Under the pieces are notes generated by a model that worked only from the letters and a program-made list of their open reading frames with translations, did no database searches and had not been told where the DNA came from. A stretch of DNA of 64,000 nt, taken from positions 62,001 to 126,000 of the forward strand of contig JAQTYQ010000004.1 in NCBI GenBank assembly GCA_028688225.1, in the 5' to 3' direction. The stretch is from Opitutaceae bacterium. Its GTDB lineage: Bacteria > Verrucomicrobiota > Verrucomicrobiia > Opitutales > Opitutaceae. Position 1 is the stretch's first letter. Every line of letters begins with the position of its first letter. Of the stretch, positions 43,794-51,495 are shown one piece after another. A program made the translations under genes and the position numbers.

Positions 43794-43812
43794 GTCGGGC
43801 ATAAAGCCCGAC
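43794..43812. repeat. Half copy of the GTAG/CTAC palindromic repeat
   Basis: GTCGGGC-ATAAA-GCCCGAC hairpin, matching the right half of the copy at 50328-50375. It lies in the gap between the toxin gene and the mannanase. Confidence 0.6.
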
Positions 43813-43937
43813 CCACATCAACTGATCCACCACCGAAAATCCAGACGCGACGTGATCGCGGCAGCGCCTTTGACCCGGAAACGATTTGCCATCATTGCCG
43901 CGCCGCCAAGGCTGGTCCGACCAGCCCCCACCAACCA

Positions 43938-45119
43938 ATGCCAATCGATCTGATGCCCAAGAACCGCAGCTCACGGTCCGCCCGGCTCCTGGCCGCGGCG
44001 CTCGCCTGCTTGTGCTTCGCCTCGCCACTGGCCGCCGAGCCGGCCGGGCGGGAGGCCGTGACTGCCGATCCGAAGGCCAACGCCCAGGCCCGGGCCATCC
44101 TCGGCTATATCCAGGGCCTGCCCGACCGCGCCGACAAGCGCGTGCTGTCCGGCCAGTGGGCGGGCTACGGCCCCATGGCGACCCCGGAACAGCTCGAGGC
44201 CATCTCCAAGCAGACCGGCCATTGGCCGGCGTACATCGGCGTGGATTATACGGACTGGAATACGCACGGGCTGAGCACGGCCAAGGCGAACCAGATCGCC
44301 ACCGCCTACTGGCGGGAGGGCGGACTGGTGGAAATCGACATCGTCTTTGCGACCAGCCCCAACGGCGGAGAGCTGAACGACCGGGACGTCAATCTGATCG
44401 ATTGCATCACCCCCGGCACCGCGGCCAACGCGCGCTGGCAGCAGGACCTCGACACGATGGCGGCCGGATTGCAGGAGCTCCAGCAGGCCGGGGTGGTGGT
44501 GCTCTGGCGGCCGCTGCATGAGATGAACGGCAACTGGTTCTGGTGGGGCGGGAAACCGGTGCCGGATTTTGTCCGGCTGTGGCGGCATATGTTCGATTAT
44601 TTCACCGTCACCAAGGGCCTGCACAACCTCCTGTGGGTCTACAGCGCCAACATCGAGGGCGTGAACACCCGGGCCGGCATCGCGGGTTACTATCCCGGCG
44701 ACGGCTACGTGGACCTGGTCGGCTTCGACGCCTACGGCGACCACATCGACCCAGACCATTTCAAGGGCTACCCCGCCTTGGTGGCGCTGGGGAAACCGTT
44801 TTTCTTTTGCGAATACGGCCCCCATGGCCCGAGCAAGGCGCCGGGCACCGCCGATATCAGCAATCTGATCAAGAGCATCAGGGAGCACTTCCCCCGGACC
44901 GCCGGCTTCATGTGCTGGAACGAAAATTGGAGCCCGGCCAACAACCGGAACTGCGCGGAATTCTACAACGATCCCTGGATCGTGAACCGGGAGGATCTGC
45001 CCGCGGAGCTGGCGGGACGGCAAGCGGGAGCCGCGGGCGGCGATGGTCGTGATGACGCCCAGCCCGACACTTCAGCGGGTAAAACACCGTCACCCGGAAA
45101 CGCGGCATCCGGTCCATGA
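43938..45119 (+). CDS. GH26 beta-mannanase-like secreted glycosidase
   Basis: A 393-residue exported glycoside hydrolase. The signal peptide LLAAALACLCFASPLAAEP follows MPIDLMPKN; ATG at 43938 is chosen (43953 possible) because the longer open frame from 43779 reads through a palindromic repeat. The acid/base Glu is in WRPLHEMNGNWFWW (about residue 195) and the nucleophile Glu in FFFCEYGPHG (about 294), both typical of GH26; LSGQWAGYG near the N-terminus also fits. Expected to cleave beta-1,4-mannan outside the cytoplasm. The last 40 residues are low-complexity (Gly/Ala/Asp-rich), unlike the catalytic domain. Confidence 0.88.
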   Translation: MPIDLMPKNRSSRSARLLAAALACLCFASPLAAEPAGREAVTADPKANAQARAILGYIQGLPDRADKRVLSGQWAGYGPMATPEQLEAISKQTGHWPAYIGVDYTDWNTHGLSTAKANQIATAYWREGGLVEIDIVFATSPNGGELNDRDVNLIDCITPGTAANARWQQDLDTMAAGLQELQQAGVVVLWRPLHEMNGNWFWWGGKPVPDFVRLWRHMFDYFTVTKGLHNLLWVYSANIEGVNTRAGIAGYYPGDGYVDLVGFDAYGDHIDPDHFKGYPALVALGKPFFFCEYGPHGPSKAPGTADISNLIKSIREHFPRTAGFMCWNENWSPANNRNCAEFYNDPWIVNREDLPAELAGRQAGAAGGDGRDDAQPDTSAGKTPSPGNAASGP

Positions 45120-45489
45120 AGGGCACGAGTCTGGGTGCGATCGTGTCCCTGGTCTGCCCCCGGAACGGCTGACTTGGTCGAGGCCGCGAAAGCGGTGCGC
45201 GAGCCGAATGCCACGCACCGCCTGGGCCGGATTTAGGCCGGCGAGCGTCGAGGGTAGCAGCCGACGTCAGGAGGCTGTCGGGAGATGAGTCGCCGCCAGC
45301 CCTCAGCCTCGTTACCTCGGCTGCTACGCCTGCGCTCGGCAGGCTTCGGCGCGTTTTTCCGGGCTTCGATCGCCTGAATACGCCCGGCTCCGGCTCGCCA
45401 CCGATCTGGCGAGCCGCTGAGCCGGGGCAGGGAACCATGGTCTCAAGCGCCCCCCCGGGGCTGTCCGGAACGGGCAGGAATTCATCGCG
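45120..45489. other. Gap with one palindromic repeat and decayed gene start
   Basis: It holds the 74-bp repeat at 45254-45327. Towards the right it carries the unreadable remains of the VOC gene's N-terminal half, ending in a run of seven C. No intact gene is seen. Confidence 0.6.
45254..45327. repeat. 74-bp double-hairpin repeat (GTAGCAGCC family), copy 1
   Basis: The flank GTAGCAGCC pairs with GGCTGCTAC; each half also folds on itself (CAGCC with GGCTG). The same 74-bp element is at 50443-50516 in the opposite orientation, with arms identical or one base different. Confidence 0.85.
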
Positions 45490-45780
45490 TTGAACGGCGG
45501 CCCCGCATTCAAGTTCACCGAGGCCGCCTCTTTCAGCGTGCACTGCCAGACGCAGGCGGAGGTCGACCGCTACCGGGAGAAGCTCTCCCGGGGCGGCGAA
45601 AAAGGGCAGTGCGGCTGGCTGAAGGACCGATACGGCCTCTCCTGGCAGATCGTCCCCGTGGCGTTGCGCGAGCTGCTCCAGGACGAGGATCCGGCGGGGT
45701 CGAAGCGCATCATGCAGGCGATGCTCCGGATGAAGAAACTGGACATCAAGACCCTGCGGCGGGCCCATGCCGGGCGCTGA
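45457..45780 (+). pseudogene. Truncated VOC/PhnB-like (3-demethylubiquinone methyltransferase-like) gene
   Basis: The frame reads VRNGQEFIALNGGPAF, then FTEAASFSVHCQTQAEVD, GGEKGQCGWLKDRYGLSWQ and MKKLDIKTLRRA. This is the C-terminal two thirds of PhnB-like vicinal-oxygen-chelate proteins (usually about 150-160 residues). The first 50-60 residues, with the WFD start and first metal ligand, are absent; upstream codons only vaguely match and contain a C7 run. A TTG at 45490 could start a 96-residue product, but it would lack half of the VOC fold. Most likely a dead gene. Confidence 0.7.
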
Positions 45781-45843
45781 CCGCGCCGGCGGAAATTGAT
45801 TTTCCGAAACCCCGGCCGGGAAGGCATCGGGGCGGGCACGATT

Positions 45844-45869
45844 TTTTATGATTGAAATCAATCATAAAA
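45844..45869. promoter_or_regulatory. Perfect palindromic operator before DeoR-type regulator gene
   Basis: TTATGATTGA and its exact reverse complement flank a central AA (45846-45867), and two further bases pair on each side. AT-rich island in GC-rich DNA. Probable autoregulatory site of the downstream DeoR-family protein and operon. Confidence 0.75.
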
Positions 45870-45887
45870 TTTGCTGCCGTGGCCGGC

Positions 45888-46667
45888 GTGAAAGTCCCCC
45901 TCCACGTCGTTCGCGCCCGGCAGGCCCGGCTCGCCGCGCTGCTGCAGCAGAACCAGTACCTCCCGCTGCAGACGCTGTGCGCCACCCTGGGCGTGTCGGC
46001 GGCCACGGCCCGCCGCGACCTGGCCACGCTGGCGCGGGCCCGGGTCATCACGCGCACGCGCGGCGGGGCGTTGACGGACTTCAACCAGCGGTTCCCCTCG
46101 TTTCGCGAGCGGCAGTTCCAGGCGCACGCGGCCAAGCGCCGCCTGGCGGCGCGGGCCCGGCAGGCCCTGCAGCCGGGCATGGCCGTGTTCTTCGATGCCG
46201 GCACGACGGTGTACGCCATCGCCGAGGCGCTGGCGGCCCGGCCGGTGCCGCGGCTCACCGCCGTGACGAACAGCCTGCCGGTCGCGGAGTTGCTGGCCCG
46301 GGTGGACGGGATGGAGGTCAACCTCGTGGGCGGGCAGTATCTGGTGCGCCAATCGGTGCTGTTCGGGGATGCGGCGCGACGGGGCCTGCGGCTGTGGAAA
46401 TTCGACTGCGCGTTCCTGGGGGCGGAGGGGATGACGGCGGCGGGTCTCTGGAATTCCCAGCGCGATGTCGTGCTGTTTCAGCGGACGGCGGCGCAACGGG
46501 CCCGCCGCGCGGTCTTCTGCCTTGATCGCTCGAAACTGGGCCTCACCGCGCCGGAGTTTCTGCTGCCGTGGGTGAAGGTGGACCGGCTGTTGACCGACGC
46601 CACGGCCGTGGAGCTGTGCGCAGCGGACATCCGACTGCAGCAATCGCAACTGCTGGCCGCCGGCTGA
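45888..46667 (+). CDS. DeoR family transcriptional regulator
   Basis: A 259-residue sugar-operon repressor. An N-terminal helix-turn-helix (RLAALLQQNQYLPLQTLCAT, then SAATARRDLATLARA; about residues 10-50) is followed by the DeoR sensor domain with the FFDAGTTVYAIAEAL phosphosugar loop (about 103-117) and VTNSLPVAELL, ending with FCLDRSKLG and VDRLLTDA. GTG at 45888 is chosen so the protein begins just ahead of the HTH; the in-frame TTG at 45852 lies within the palindromic operator. The next gene begins 11 nt later. DeoR proteins usually respond to a phosphorylated sugar made by the pathway they control. Confidence 0.88.
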   Translation: MKVPLHVVRARQARLAALLQQNQYLPLQTLCATLGVSAATARRDLATLARARVITRTRGGALTDFNQRFPSFRERQFQAHAAKRRLAARARQALQPGMAVFFDAGTTVYAIAEALAARPVPRLTAVTNSLPVAELLARVDGMEVNLVGGQYLVRQSVLFGDAARRGLRLWKFDCAFLGAEGMTAAGLWNSQRDVVLFQRTAAQRARRAVFCLDRSKLGLTAPEFLLPWVKVDRLLTDATAVELCAADIRLQQSQLLAAG

Positions 46668-46678
46668 GGCAACAGGCG

Positions 46679-47989
46679 ATGAACACCTCCTCCGCGATCA
46701 CCCGTGCCCGGCCGGACACCCATCCCATGATCCCGTCCCCGCTCGACAGCTTTGATCCCGCCGTGCGCCGGCAGGCGCTGGCGGACCTTTGCGCCCGCCC
46801 GCAGTGGCCGCAGCCGACCCACGCGGTCAATCTGCACGCCCACACGTTCTTTTCGTACAACGTCTACCGGTACTCGCCCACGCATTTCGCCGTGCTCGCC
46901 CGCGAGCGGGGCCTGGCCGTGGCCGGCATCGTCGATTTCGACGTGCTCGACGGACTGGAGGAATTTCACGCCGCGGGCCGGCGGCTCGGGTTGAAGACCG
47001 TGGTCAGCATCGAGTCGCGGGTGTTCGTGCCGGAATTTGCCACGCGGGTCATCAACTCGCCCGGCGAGCCCGGGATCGCCTACCATCTGGGCGTCGGCTT
47101 CACGCGGGTGCCGCCGCATCCGATGCTCACGCAGATGCGCGCCACCGCGGCGGAGCGGAACCGGGCGCTGGTTGCGCGGGTCAACCGGCTCACCGCGCCC
47201 GTCACGCTCGACTACGACCGCGACGTGCTGCCGCTCACGCCCGCGGGCAACGCCACGGAGCGCCACATCTGCGAAGCGTACGCGCAGCGGGGCGGGAGCG
47301 AATTTTGGCGGCAGAAACTCGGCGACTGGCCCGCCGGCGAGGCGCAGCGGCAGGCGCTGATCCGGGCCAAAACCATGAAACAGGGTGGCGCCGGTTACAT
47401 CGCGCCGGATGCCGGCTCGTTTCCGCGGCTGGAGCAGATGAACCGCTTCGTGCGCGAGGCCGGGGCGATCCCGACGATCGCCTGGCTGGATGGCCGGTCC
47501 GAAGGTGAGCGCGCGCTGGAGGAATGGTTGCGCGCGACCATGAGCACCGGCGCCACGGGGCTGGCCATCATTCCCGACCGCAACTACACGCCCGGCGTCC
47601 GGGATCAGAAATTGCAGAACCTCCACGACGTGATCGCGCTGGCCGAGCGGCTCGGACTGCCGGTCTTCGTGGGGACGGAGATGAACGCGCCCGGCAACAA
47701 GTTCGTGGACGACTTCGACTCGAGGGAACTGACGCCGTTTGGGCCGGTGTTCCTGAAGGGCGCGCACATTGCCTACGCCCACACCGCGCTCGAGCGCCAC
47801 GCCCGCCTGGGCTATGGCAGCGACTGGGCGCGCACGCATTTCCCAGATCTGCACGCCCGGAACGAGTTCTACCGCGAACTCGGCGCGCGGCTCGACCCGC
47901 CGCACGAAGACCTCCTGCGCGACGTGACCGGCCAGTCCCGGCCGGCGCAGATACTCGATCTGATCAAGGCAAAGGAGCCGATCCCATGA
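46679..47989 (+). CDS. PHP-domain-like metal-dependent protein
   Basis: A 436-residue cytoplasmic protein. Near residue 50 it has NLHAHTFFSYNVY, the H-x-H start of PHP metal sites, followed by GLAVAGIVDFDVLDG (about 75-90), VVSIESRVF, and late VFVGTEMNAPG and IAYAHTALERHA with further possible ligands. PHP proteins are phosphoesterases or metal-dependent hydrolases. In this DeoR-led operon it could dephosphorylate or hydrolyse a sugar derivative (inference). It overlaps the next gene by ATGA. No signal peptide; an alternative start is ATG at 46727. Confidence 0.7.
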   Translation: MNTSSAITRARPDTHPMIPSPLDSFDPAVRRQALADLCARPQWPQPTHAVNLHAHTFFSYNVYRYSPTHFAVLARERGLAVAGIVDFDVLDGLEEFHAAGRRLGLKTVVSIESRVFVPEFATRVINSPGEPGIAYHLGVGFTRVPPHPMLTQMRATAAERNRALVARVNRLTAPVTLDYDRDVLPLTPAGNATERHICEAYAQRGGSEFWRQKLGDWPAGEAQRQALIRAKTMKQGGAGYIAPDAGSFPRLEQMNRFVREAGAIPTIAWLDGRSEGERALEEWLRATMSTGATGLAIIPDRNYTPGVRDQKLQNLHDVIALAERLGLPVFVGTEMNAPGNKFVDDFDSRELTPFGPVFLKGAHIAYAHTALERHARLGYGSDWARTHFPDLHARNEFYRELGARLDPPHEDLLRDVTGQSRPAQILDLIKAKEPIP

Positions 47990-49491
47990 AGATTCCCACC
48001 ACCCAACGGGCCATTCAACTGGTCGGCCCGAACGAACTGCGGCTGAATCCGAACAAGCCCGTCCCGATACCCGGCCCGCGCCAGGTGCTCTGCCGCGTCG
48101 AGGTCTGCGGCCTGTGCTTCTCGGACCTCAAGCTGCTCAAGCAATTCTCGGGTCACGCCCGCAAGTCCGAGGTCAAGGCCGGCATCGACCCGCAGGCCCT
48201 GCGCGAAATGCCGCATTACGTGCCCGGTGACAAACCCGTCGTGCCCGGCCATGAAACCGTCGTGCGCATCGCCGCGGTCGGTCCGCAGGTCGCACGGTAC
48301 AAGGTCGGCGAGCGGTATCTCGTGCAGACCGATTACCGCTGGCTGCCGACCGCCAACTCCGCGTCCGCGTTCGGCTACAACTTCGAGGGGGCGCTGCAGG
48401 AGTACGTCCTCGTCGACGAGCGCGTGATCACCGCGCCGGAGGGTGAGTCCATGCTCATCCCGGCGCCGGAAGACCTGCCGGCCTCGGCCATCGCCTTGTG
48501 CGAACCGTGGGCCTGCGTCGAGGACGCCTACGTCGAGCAACAACGCCGCACGCTGCAGCGGAGCCTCGTCGTCGGCGACGGCGAGGTCCCGGGCGCAACC
48601 CGCGCCCGGCCGGACGCGCTGCCGGCTGGCGCCTTCGACGAGGTGATCTACTTCGGCAGCGACCCGGCCGTGGTCGAGAAACTTTTCGCCAGCGTCGCCG
48701 CACACGGTCTGCTCGTCATCTGCCAGTGCGGCGGCAGGTTCGGCCGGCCCGTCGTCGCCGCCATCGGTCGCGTCCACTACGGCGGCATCCGCATCGTCGG
48801 CACGACCAGCCGCAACGTCGCCGATGCGCTCGCCGGCATCCCGGCCACGGCGGAGATCCGCCCCCACGACAAGGTCAATATCATCGGCGCGGCCGGCCCG
48901 ATGGGCACGATGCACGTCATCCGCGACCTCTGTCAGGGCGTGGCCGGCGTGACGGTGCTGGCCGGCGACCTCAGCGACGAGCGGCTGGCCGCGTTGCGCC
49001 GGCTCGCCGAGCCGCTCGCCGCGAAGAACAGGCTCACGCTCAAGACGTACAACCCGGCCCGGGACAAGCTTGCCGAAAAGTCCAATTACATCGTGCTGAT
49101 GGCGCCGGTGCCGGCCCTCGTCGCCCAGGCGGTCAAGGACGCCGCCCCGAAGGCCATCATCAACATCTTTGCCGGGATTCCCGCCGACAAGACCGGCGAG
49201 ATCGACCTCGACGCCTACATCGAGAAACAGTGCTACTTCATCGGCACGAGTGGCTCGACGCTCGACGACATGAAAGCGGTGCTGGCCAAGGTCAAGGCCC
49301 GCACGCTCGACACGAACCTGTCGGTTGCCGCGGTGGCGGGGTTGGATGGCGCCATCGACGGCATTCATGCCGTGGAGAAGAACACCCTGCCCGGCAAGAT
49401 TGTCGTCTACCCGTCCGTCAGGGATCTGCCGCTGACGCCGGTGCCACACTGGAACGCCGAAACCGAGCAAGCACTGCTCAAGCAATCATGA
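47986..49491 (+). CDS. Zinc-type alcohol dehydrogenase-like protein, possibly L-sorbose-1-phosphate reductase
   Basis: A 501-residue medium-chain dehydrogenase relative. The N-terminal GroES-like domain has CGLCFSDLK (catalytic zinc Cys, about residue 39) and VVPGHETVV (GHE motif, about 85). VNIIGAAGPMGTMHVIRDL (about 300) is a Rossmann loop like that of SorE-type reductases. Between them lies an extra segment (about 190-280, FDEVIYFGSDPAVVEKLF) that makes the protein about 100 residues longer than usual MDR proteins. Pairing with an SrlD-like SDR suggests L-sorbose or glucitol phosphate metabolism (inference). It is coupled by ATGA to both neighbours. Confidence 0.65.
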   Translation: MKIPTTQRAIQLVGPNELRLNPNKPVPIPGPRQVLCRVEVCGLCFSDLKLLKQFSGHARKSEVKAGIDPQALREMPHYVPGDKPVVPGHETVVRIAAVGPQVARYKVGERYLVQTDYRWLPTANSASAFGYNFEGALQEYVLVDERVITAPEGESMLIPAPEDLPASAIALCEPWACVEDAYVEQQRRTLQRSLVVGDGEVPGATRARPDALPAGAFDEVIYFGSDPAVVEKLFASVAAHGLLVICQCGGRFGRPVVAAIGRVHYGGIRIVGTTSRNVADALAGIPATAEIRPHDKVNIIGAAGPMGTMHVIRDLCQGVAGVTVLAGDLSDERLAALRRLAEPLAAKNRLTLKTYNPARDKLAEKSNYIVLMAPVPALVAQAVKDAAPKAIINIFAGIPADKTGEIDLDAYIEKQCYFIGTSGSTLDDMKAVLAKVKARTLDTNLSVAAVAGLDGAIDGIHAVEKNTLPGKIVVYPSVRDLPLTPVPHWNAETEQALLKQS

Positions 49492-50246
49492 CCCGCCCAT
49501 TCGAAAACAAAGTTGCCATCGTCACCGGCGCCGCGCAGGGACTCGGACGGGCGCTCTGTCAGCGTCTGGCCGCCGAAGGCGCGCACGTCGTGCCGGTCGA
49601 CATCAAAGGTCTCGACGTGTCCGTGGACGTGACGAATGAAGTGCAGGTCAAGGACCTCTTCGACCGGACCGTGCAGACCTGCGGCCGCGTGGACATCGTG
49701 GTCGCCAACGCCGCCATCCTGATCGCCGCGCCGATTGCCGAGGCCGACGCCGAGAAATGGCGCGCGGTGATGAACGTGAACCTGTTCGGCAACTTTCTGA
49801 CGATGAAACACGCCTGTCGGGTGATTAAACCCCGACGCAGCGGCTCGATCATCCAGATCAATTCCAAGTCCGGCAAGAAAGGCAGCGCGGCCAACTCCGC
49901 CTATGCCGCGACGAAGTTCGGCGGCATCGGCCTGGTGCAGAGTGTCGCGCTCGAAATGGCGGCGCACGGCATCCGTTGCAATGCCATCTGCCCCGGCAAC
50001 CTCCTGGACTCGCCGCTCTGGACCGATCCCGACAAGGGTTTGTTCGTGCAATACTTGCGGGCCGGCAAGGTGTCCGGCGCCAGGACGATCGAGGACGTCC
50101 GGCAGCATTATCTCAACCAGGTCCCGATGAAACGCGGCTGCAGCTACGACGACGTCGGCAACGCGGTCGTTTTCCTCGCCAGCGCCGCCTCCAGCTACAT
50201 CACCGGCATCGCGTTGAGCGTGACCGGCGGCCAGGAGATGGGTTGA
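49488..50246 (+). CDS. SDR oxidoreductase, sorbitol-6-phosphate dehydrogenase-like
   Basis: A 252-residue classical SDR. TGAAQGLGRAL binds NAD(P) (about residue 13); ANAA is the NNAG-like motif (about 81); the catalytic Ser is in INSKSGKKGS and Tyr/Lys in SAYAATK (about 140). The CPGNLLDSPLW segment and the following DPDKGLFVQYL stretch resemble sorbitol-6-phosphate 2-dehydrogenase (SrlD). It probably converts glucitol-6-phosphate to fructose-6-phosphate or a similar step. It starts inside the previous stop codon (ATGA) and is the last gene of the DeoR-led operon. Confidence 0.75.
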   Translation: MTRPFENKVAIVTGAAQGLGRALCQRLAAEGAHVVPVDIKGLDVSVDVTNEVQVKDLFDRTVQTCGRVDIVVANAAILIAAPIAEADAEKWRAVMNVNLFGNFLTMKHACRVIKPRRSGSIIQINSKSGKKGSAANSAYAATKFGGIGLVQSVALEMAAHGIRCNAICPGNLLDSPLWTDPDKGLFVQYLRAGKVSGARTIEDVRQHYLNQVPMKRGCSYDDVGNAVVFLASAASSYITGIALSVTGGQEMG

Positions 50247-50290
50247 GCAGAGTGGAGCGACCGGTTCACCTCGGTCGCTCCCCTCTGCTG

Positions 50291-50407
50291 AGAGCGGTTT
50301 AAGTTGAAGTGTAGCCGCAACCGCCATGTAGGTCGGGGTTTATCCCCGACACGTCGGGCGTAAAGCCCGACCTACAAAAACGGCTACAGATTTATTGAAA
50401 CCGCTCT
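50291..50407. repeat. Three-tier nested palindrome
   Basis: Outer arms AGAGCGGTTT / AAACCGCTCT; middle arms TGTAGCCG / CGGCTACA; and inside them the double-hairpin repeat at 50328-50375. Nine bases separate outer from middle arms on both sides. It looks like one palindrome inserted within another, and follows the SDR gene, so it may also end transcription. Confidence 0.75.
50328..50375. repeat. Double-hairpin palindromic repeat (GTAG/CTAC flanks)
   Basis: GTCGGGG-TTTAT-CCCCGAC and GTCGGGC-GTAAA-GCCCGAC hairpins between GTAG and CTAC flanks. Confidence 0.8.
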
Positions 50408-50442
50408 AGCCGGATTATTCAGATCGGAGATAGCTCTGCCAA

Positions 50443-50516
50443 GTAGCAGCCGAGGTGACGAGGCTGTTCCTGTCGGCGCCCCTTTTCGTCCCCAGCCTCC
50501 TGACGTCGGCTGCTAC
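50443..50516. repeat. 74-bp double-hairpin repeat (GTAGCAGCC family), copy 2
   Basis: Inverted copy of 45254-45327. The right arm here is the exact reverse complement of the left arm there; the other arms differ at one base. It lies between the 3' ends of two convergent operons. Confidence 0.85.
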
Positions 50517-50543
50517 CGGCCAACGGCATGAGTTCGTATCGGC

Positions 50544-51455
50544 TTAGCCGGCGGCCAGGCCCCCGTTCTCCGTCCCGTTGCTTTGCAGCAACTGCTCCAG
50601 CGCCGCGACCGGGCCAGCCAGGTCCCGCTGCCGCTCCCGGATCTGACTCTCGTACGTGGGCGGCGGAGCCGGATTGCGGTAAAACACGCCGGTATAAAGG
50701 GTCTCGCTGTAGGCTTGCGCCAGCTCCATGGCCCGCAGGCGGTTGGCCGGATCGTGCCCCTCGTCCGCCAGCTTGCGCATCCGCTTTTTCTGGGTCTTGA
50801 GCTGGGTCTCGGGGTCGCCGAAGGTGATGCACGGCGACTGGATGTTCACAAAGGCGAAGCCGGGGAACCGGATGGCCTCCTCGATCATTTTTGCGAGGCC
50901 TTCCATGTCGGCCGGCACGCCCTGGGCCACGAAGCTCGCGCCATAAGCCAGTACGTAGAGCAGCGGATTCACGGGATCCTCCATGCTGCCGTAGACGGAG
51001 GAGGACGTCTTGGCGCCGCGCGGGGAGGTGGGGGACAACTGGCCCTTGGTCAGGCCGTAGATCTGGTTGTCCATCACGATGTAGGTGAGGTCGGGATTGC
51101 GGCGGATGGCGTGCGGCACGTGCCCGCCGCCGATGGAGAATCCGTCGCCGTCGCCTCCGGCCGCGAGCACGAGCAGGCCGGGGCTGGCCATCTTGATGCC
51201 CTGCGCGATGGGCAGGGCGCGGCCATGCACGGTGTTGAAGCCGTAGGCCGTCGTGTAGCCCGGGATGCGGCTGGAGCAGCCGATGCCGGAGATGAACGCG
51301 ATCTCGTGCGGCGGGCGCCCGATGGCTGCCAGGGCGCGGTAGATCGCGGTCACCACGCCGTAGTCGCCGCAGCCGGGGCACCAGATCGGCTTGAGGCCGC
51401 TCCGGTAATCCTTGGCGGTGAAAACTTCGGGACTCAGCGGGCATTCGACGCTCAT
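50544..51455 (-). CDS. korB: 2-oxoacid:ferredoxin oxidoreductase beta subunit
   Basis: A 303-residue thiamine-diphosphate subunit of a 2-oxoacid (probably 2-oxoglutarate) ferredoxin oxidoreductase, which makes acyl-CoA and reduced ferredoxin. Seen: WCPGCGDYGV with a cluster-type Cys pair (about residue 22), SGIGCSSR, and the ThDP/Mg motif GDGDGFSIGGGHVPHAIRRN (about 98-117) with IVMDNQIYGLTKGQ. ATG at 51455 is chosen; the longer open frame overlaps the alpha gene and is not family-like. It lies 40 nt downstream of the alpha/gamma gene in one operon. Substrate (2-oxoglutarate or another 2-oxoacid) is inferred from overall resemblance. Confidence 0.88.
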   Translation of the reverse strand: MSVECPLSPEVFTAKDYRSGLKPIWCPGCGDYGVVTAIYRALAAIGRPPHEIAFISGIGCSSRIPGYTTAYGFNTVHGRALPIAQGIKMASPGLLVLAAGGDGDGFSIGGGHVPHAIRRNPDLTYIVMDNQIYGLTKGQLSPTSPRGAKTSSSVYGSMEDPVNPLLYVLAYGASFVAQGVPADMEGLAKMIEEAIRFPGFAFVNIQSPCITFGDPETQLKTQKKRMRKLADEGHDPANRLRAMELAQAYSETLYTGVFYRNPAPPPTYESQIRERQRDLAGPVAALEQLLQSNGTENGGLAAG

Positions 51456-51495
51456 GACATTGGTTCCAATCGGGCGGGCGGTGGAGTGGGGGACT

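Noticed and set aside
43779-43937. 53-residue N-terminal extension of the GH26 protein
   Set aside because: It reads through a palindromic repeat and would place the signal peptide well inside the protein.
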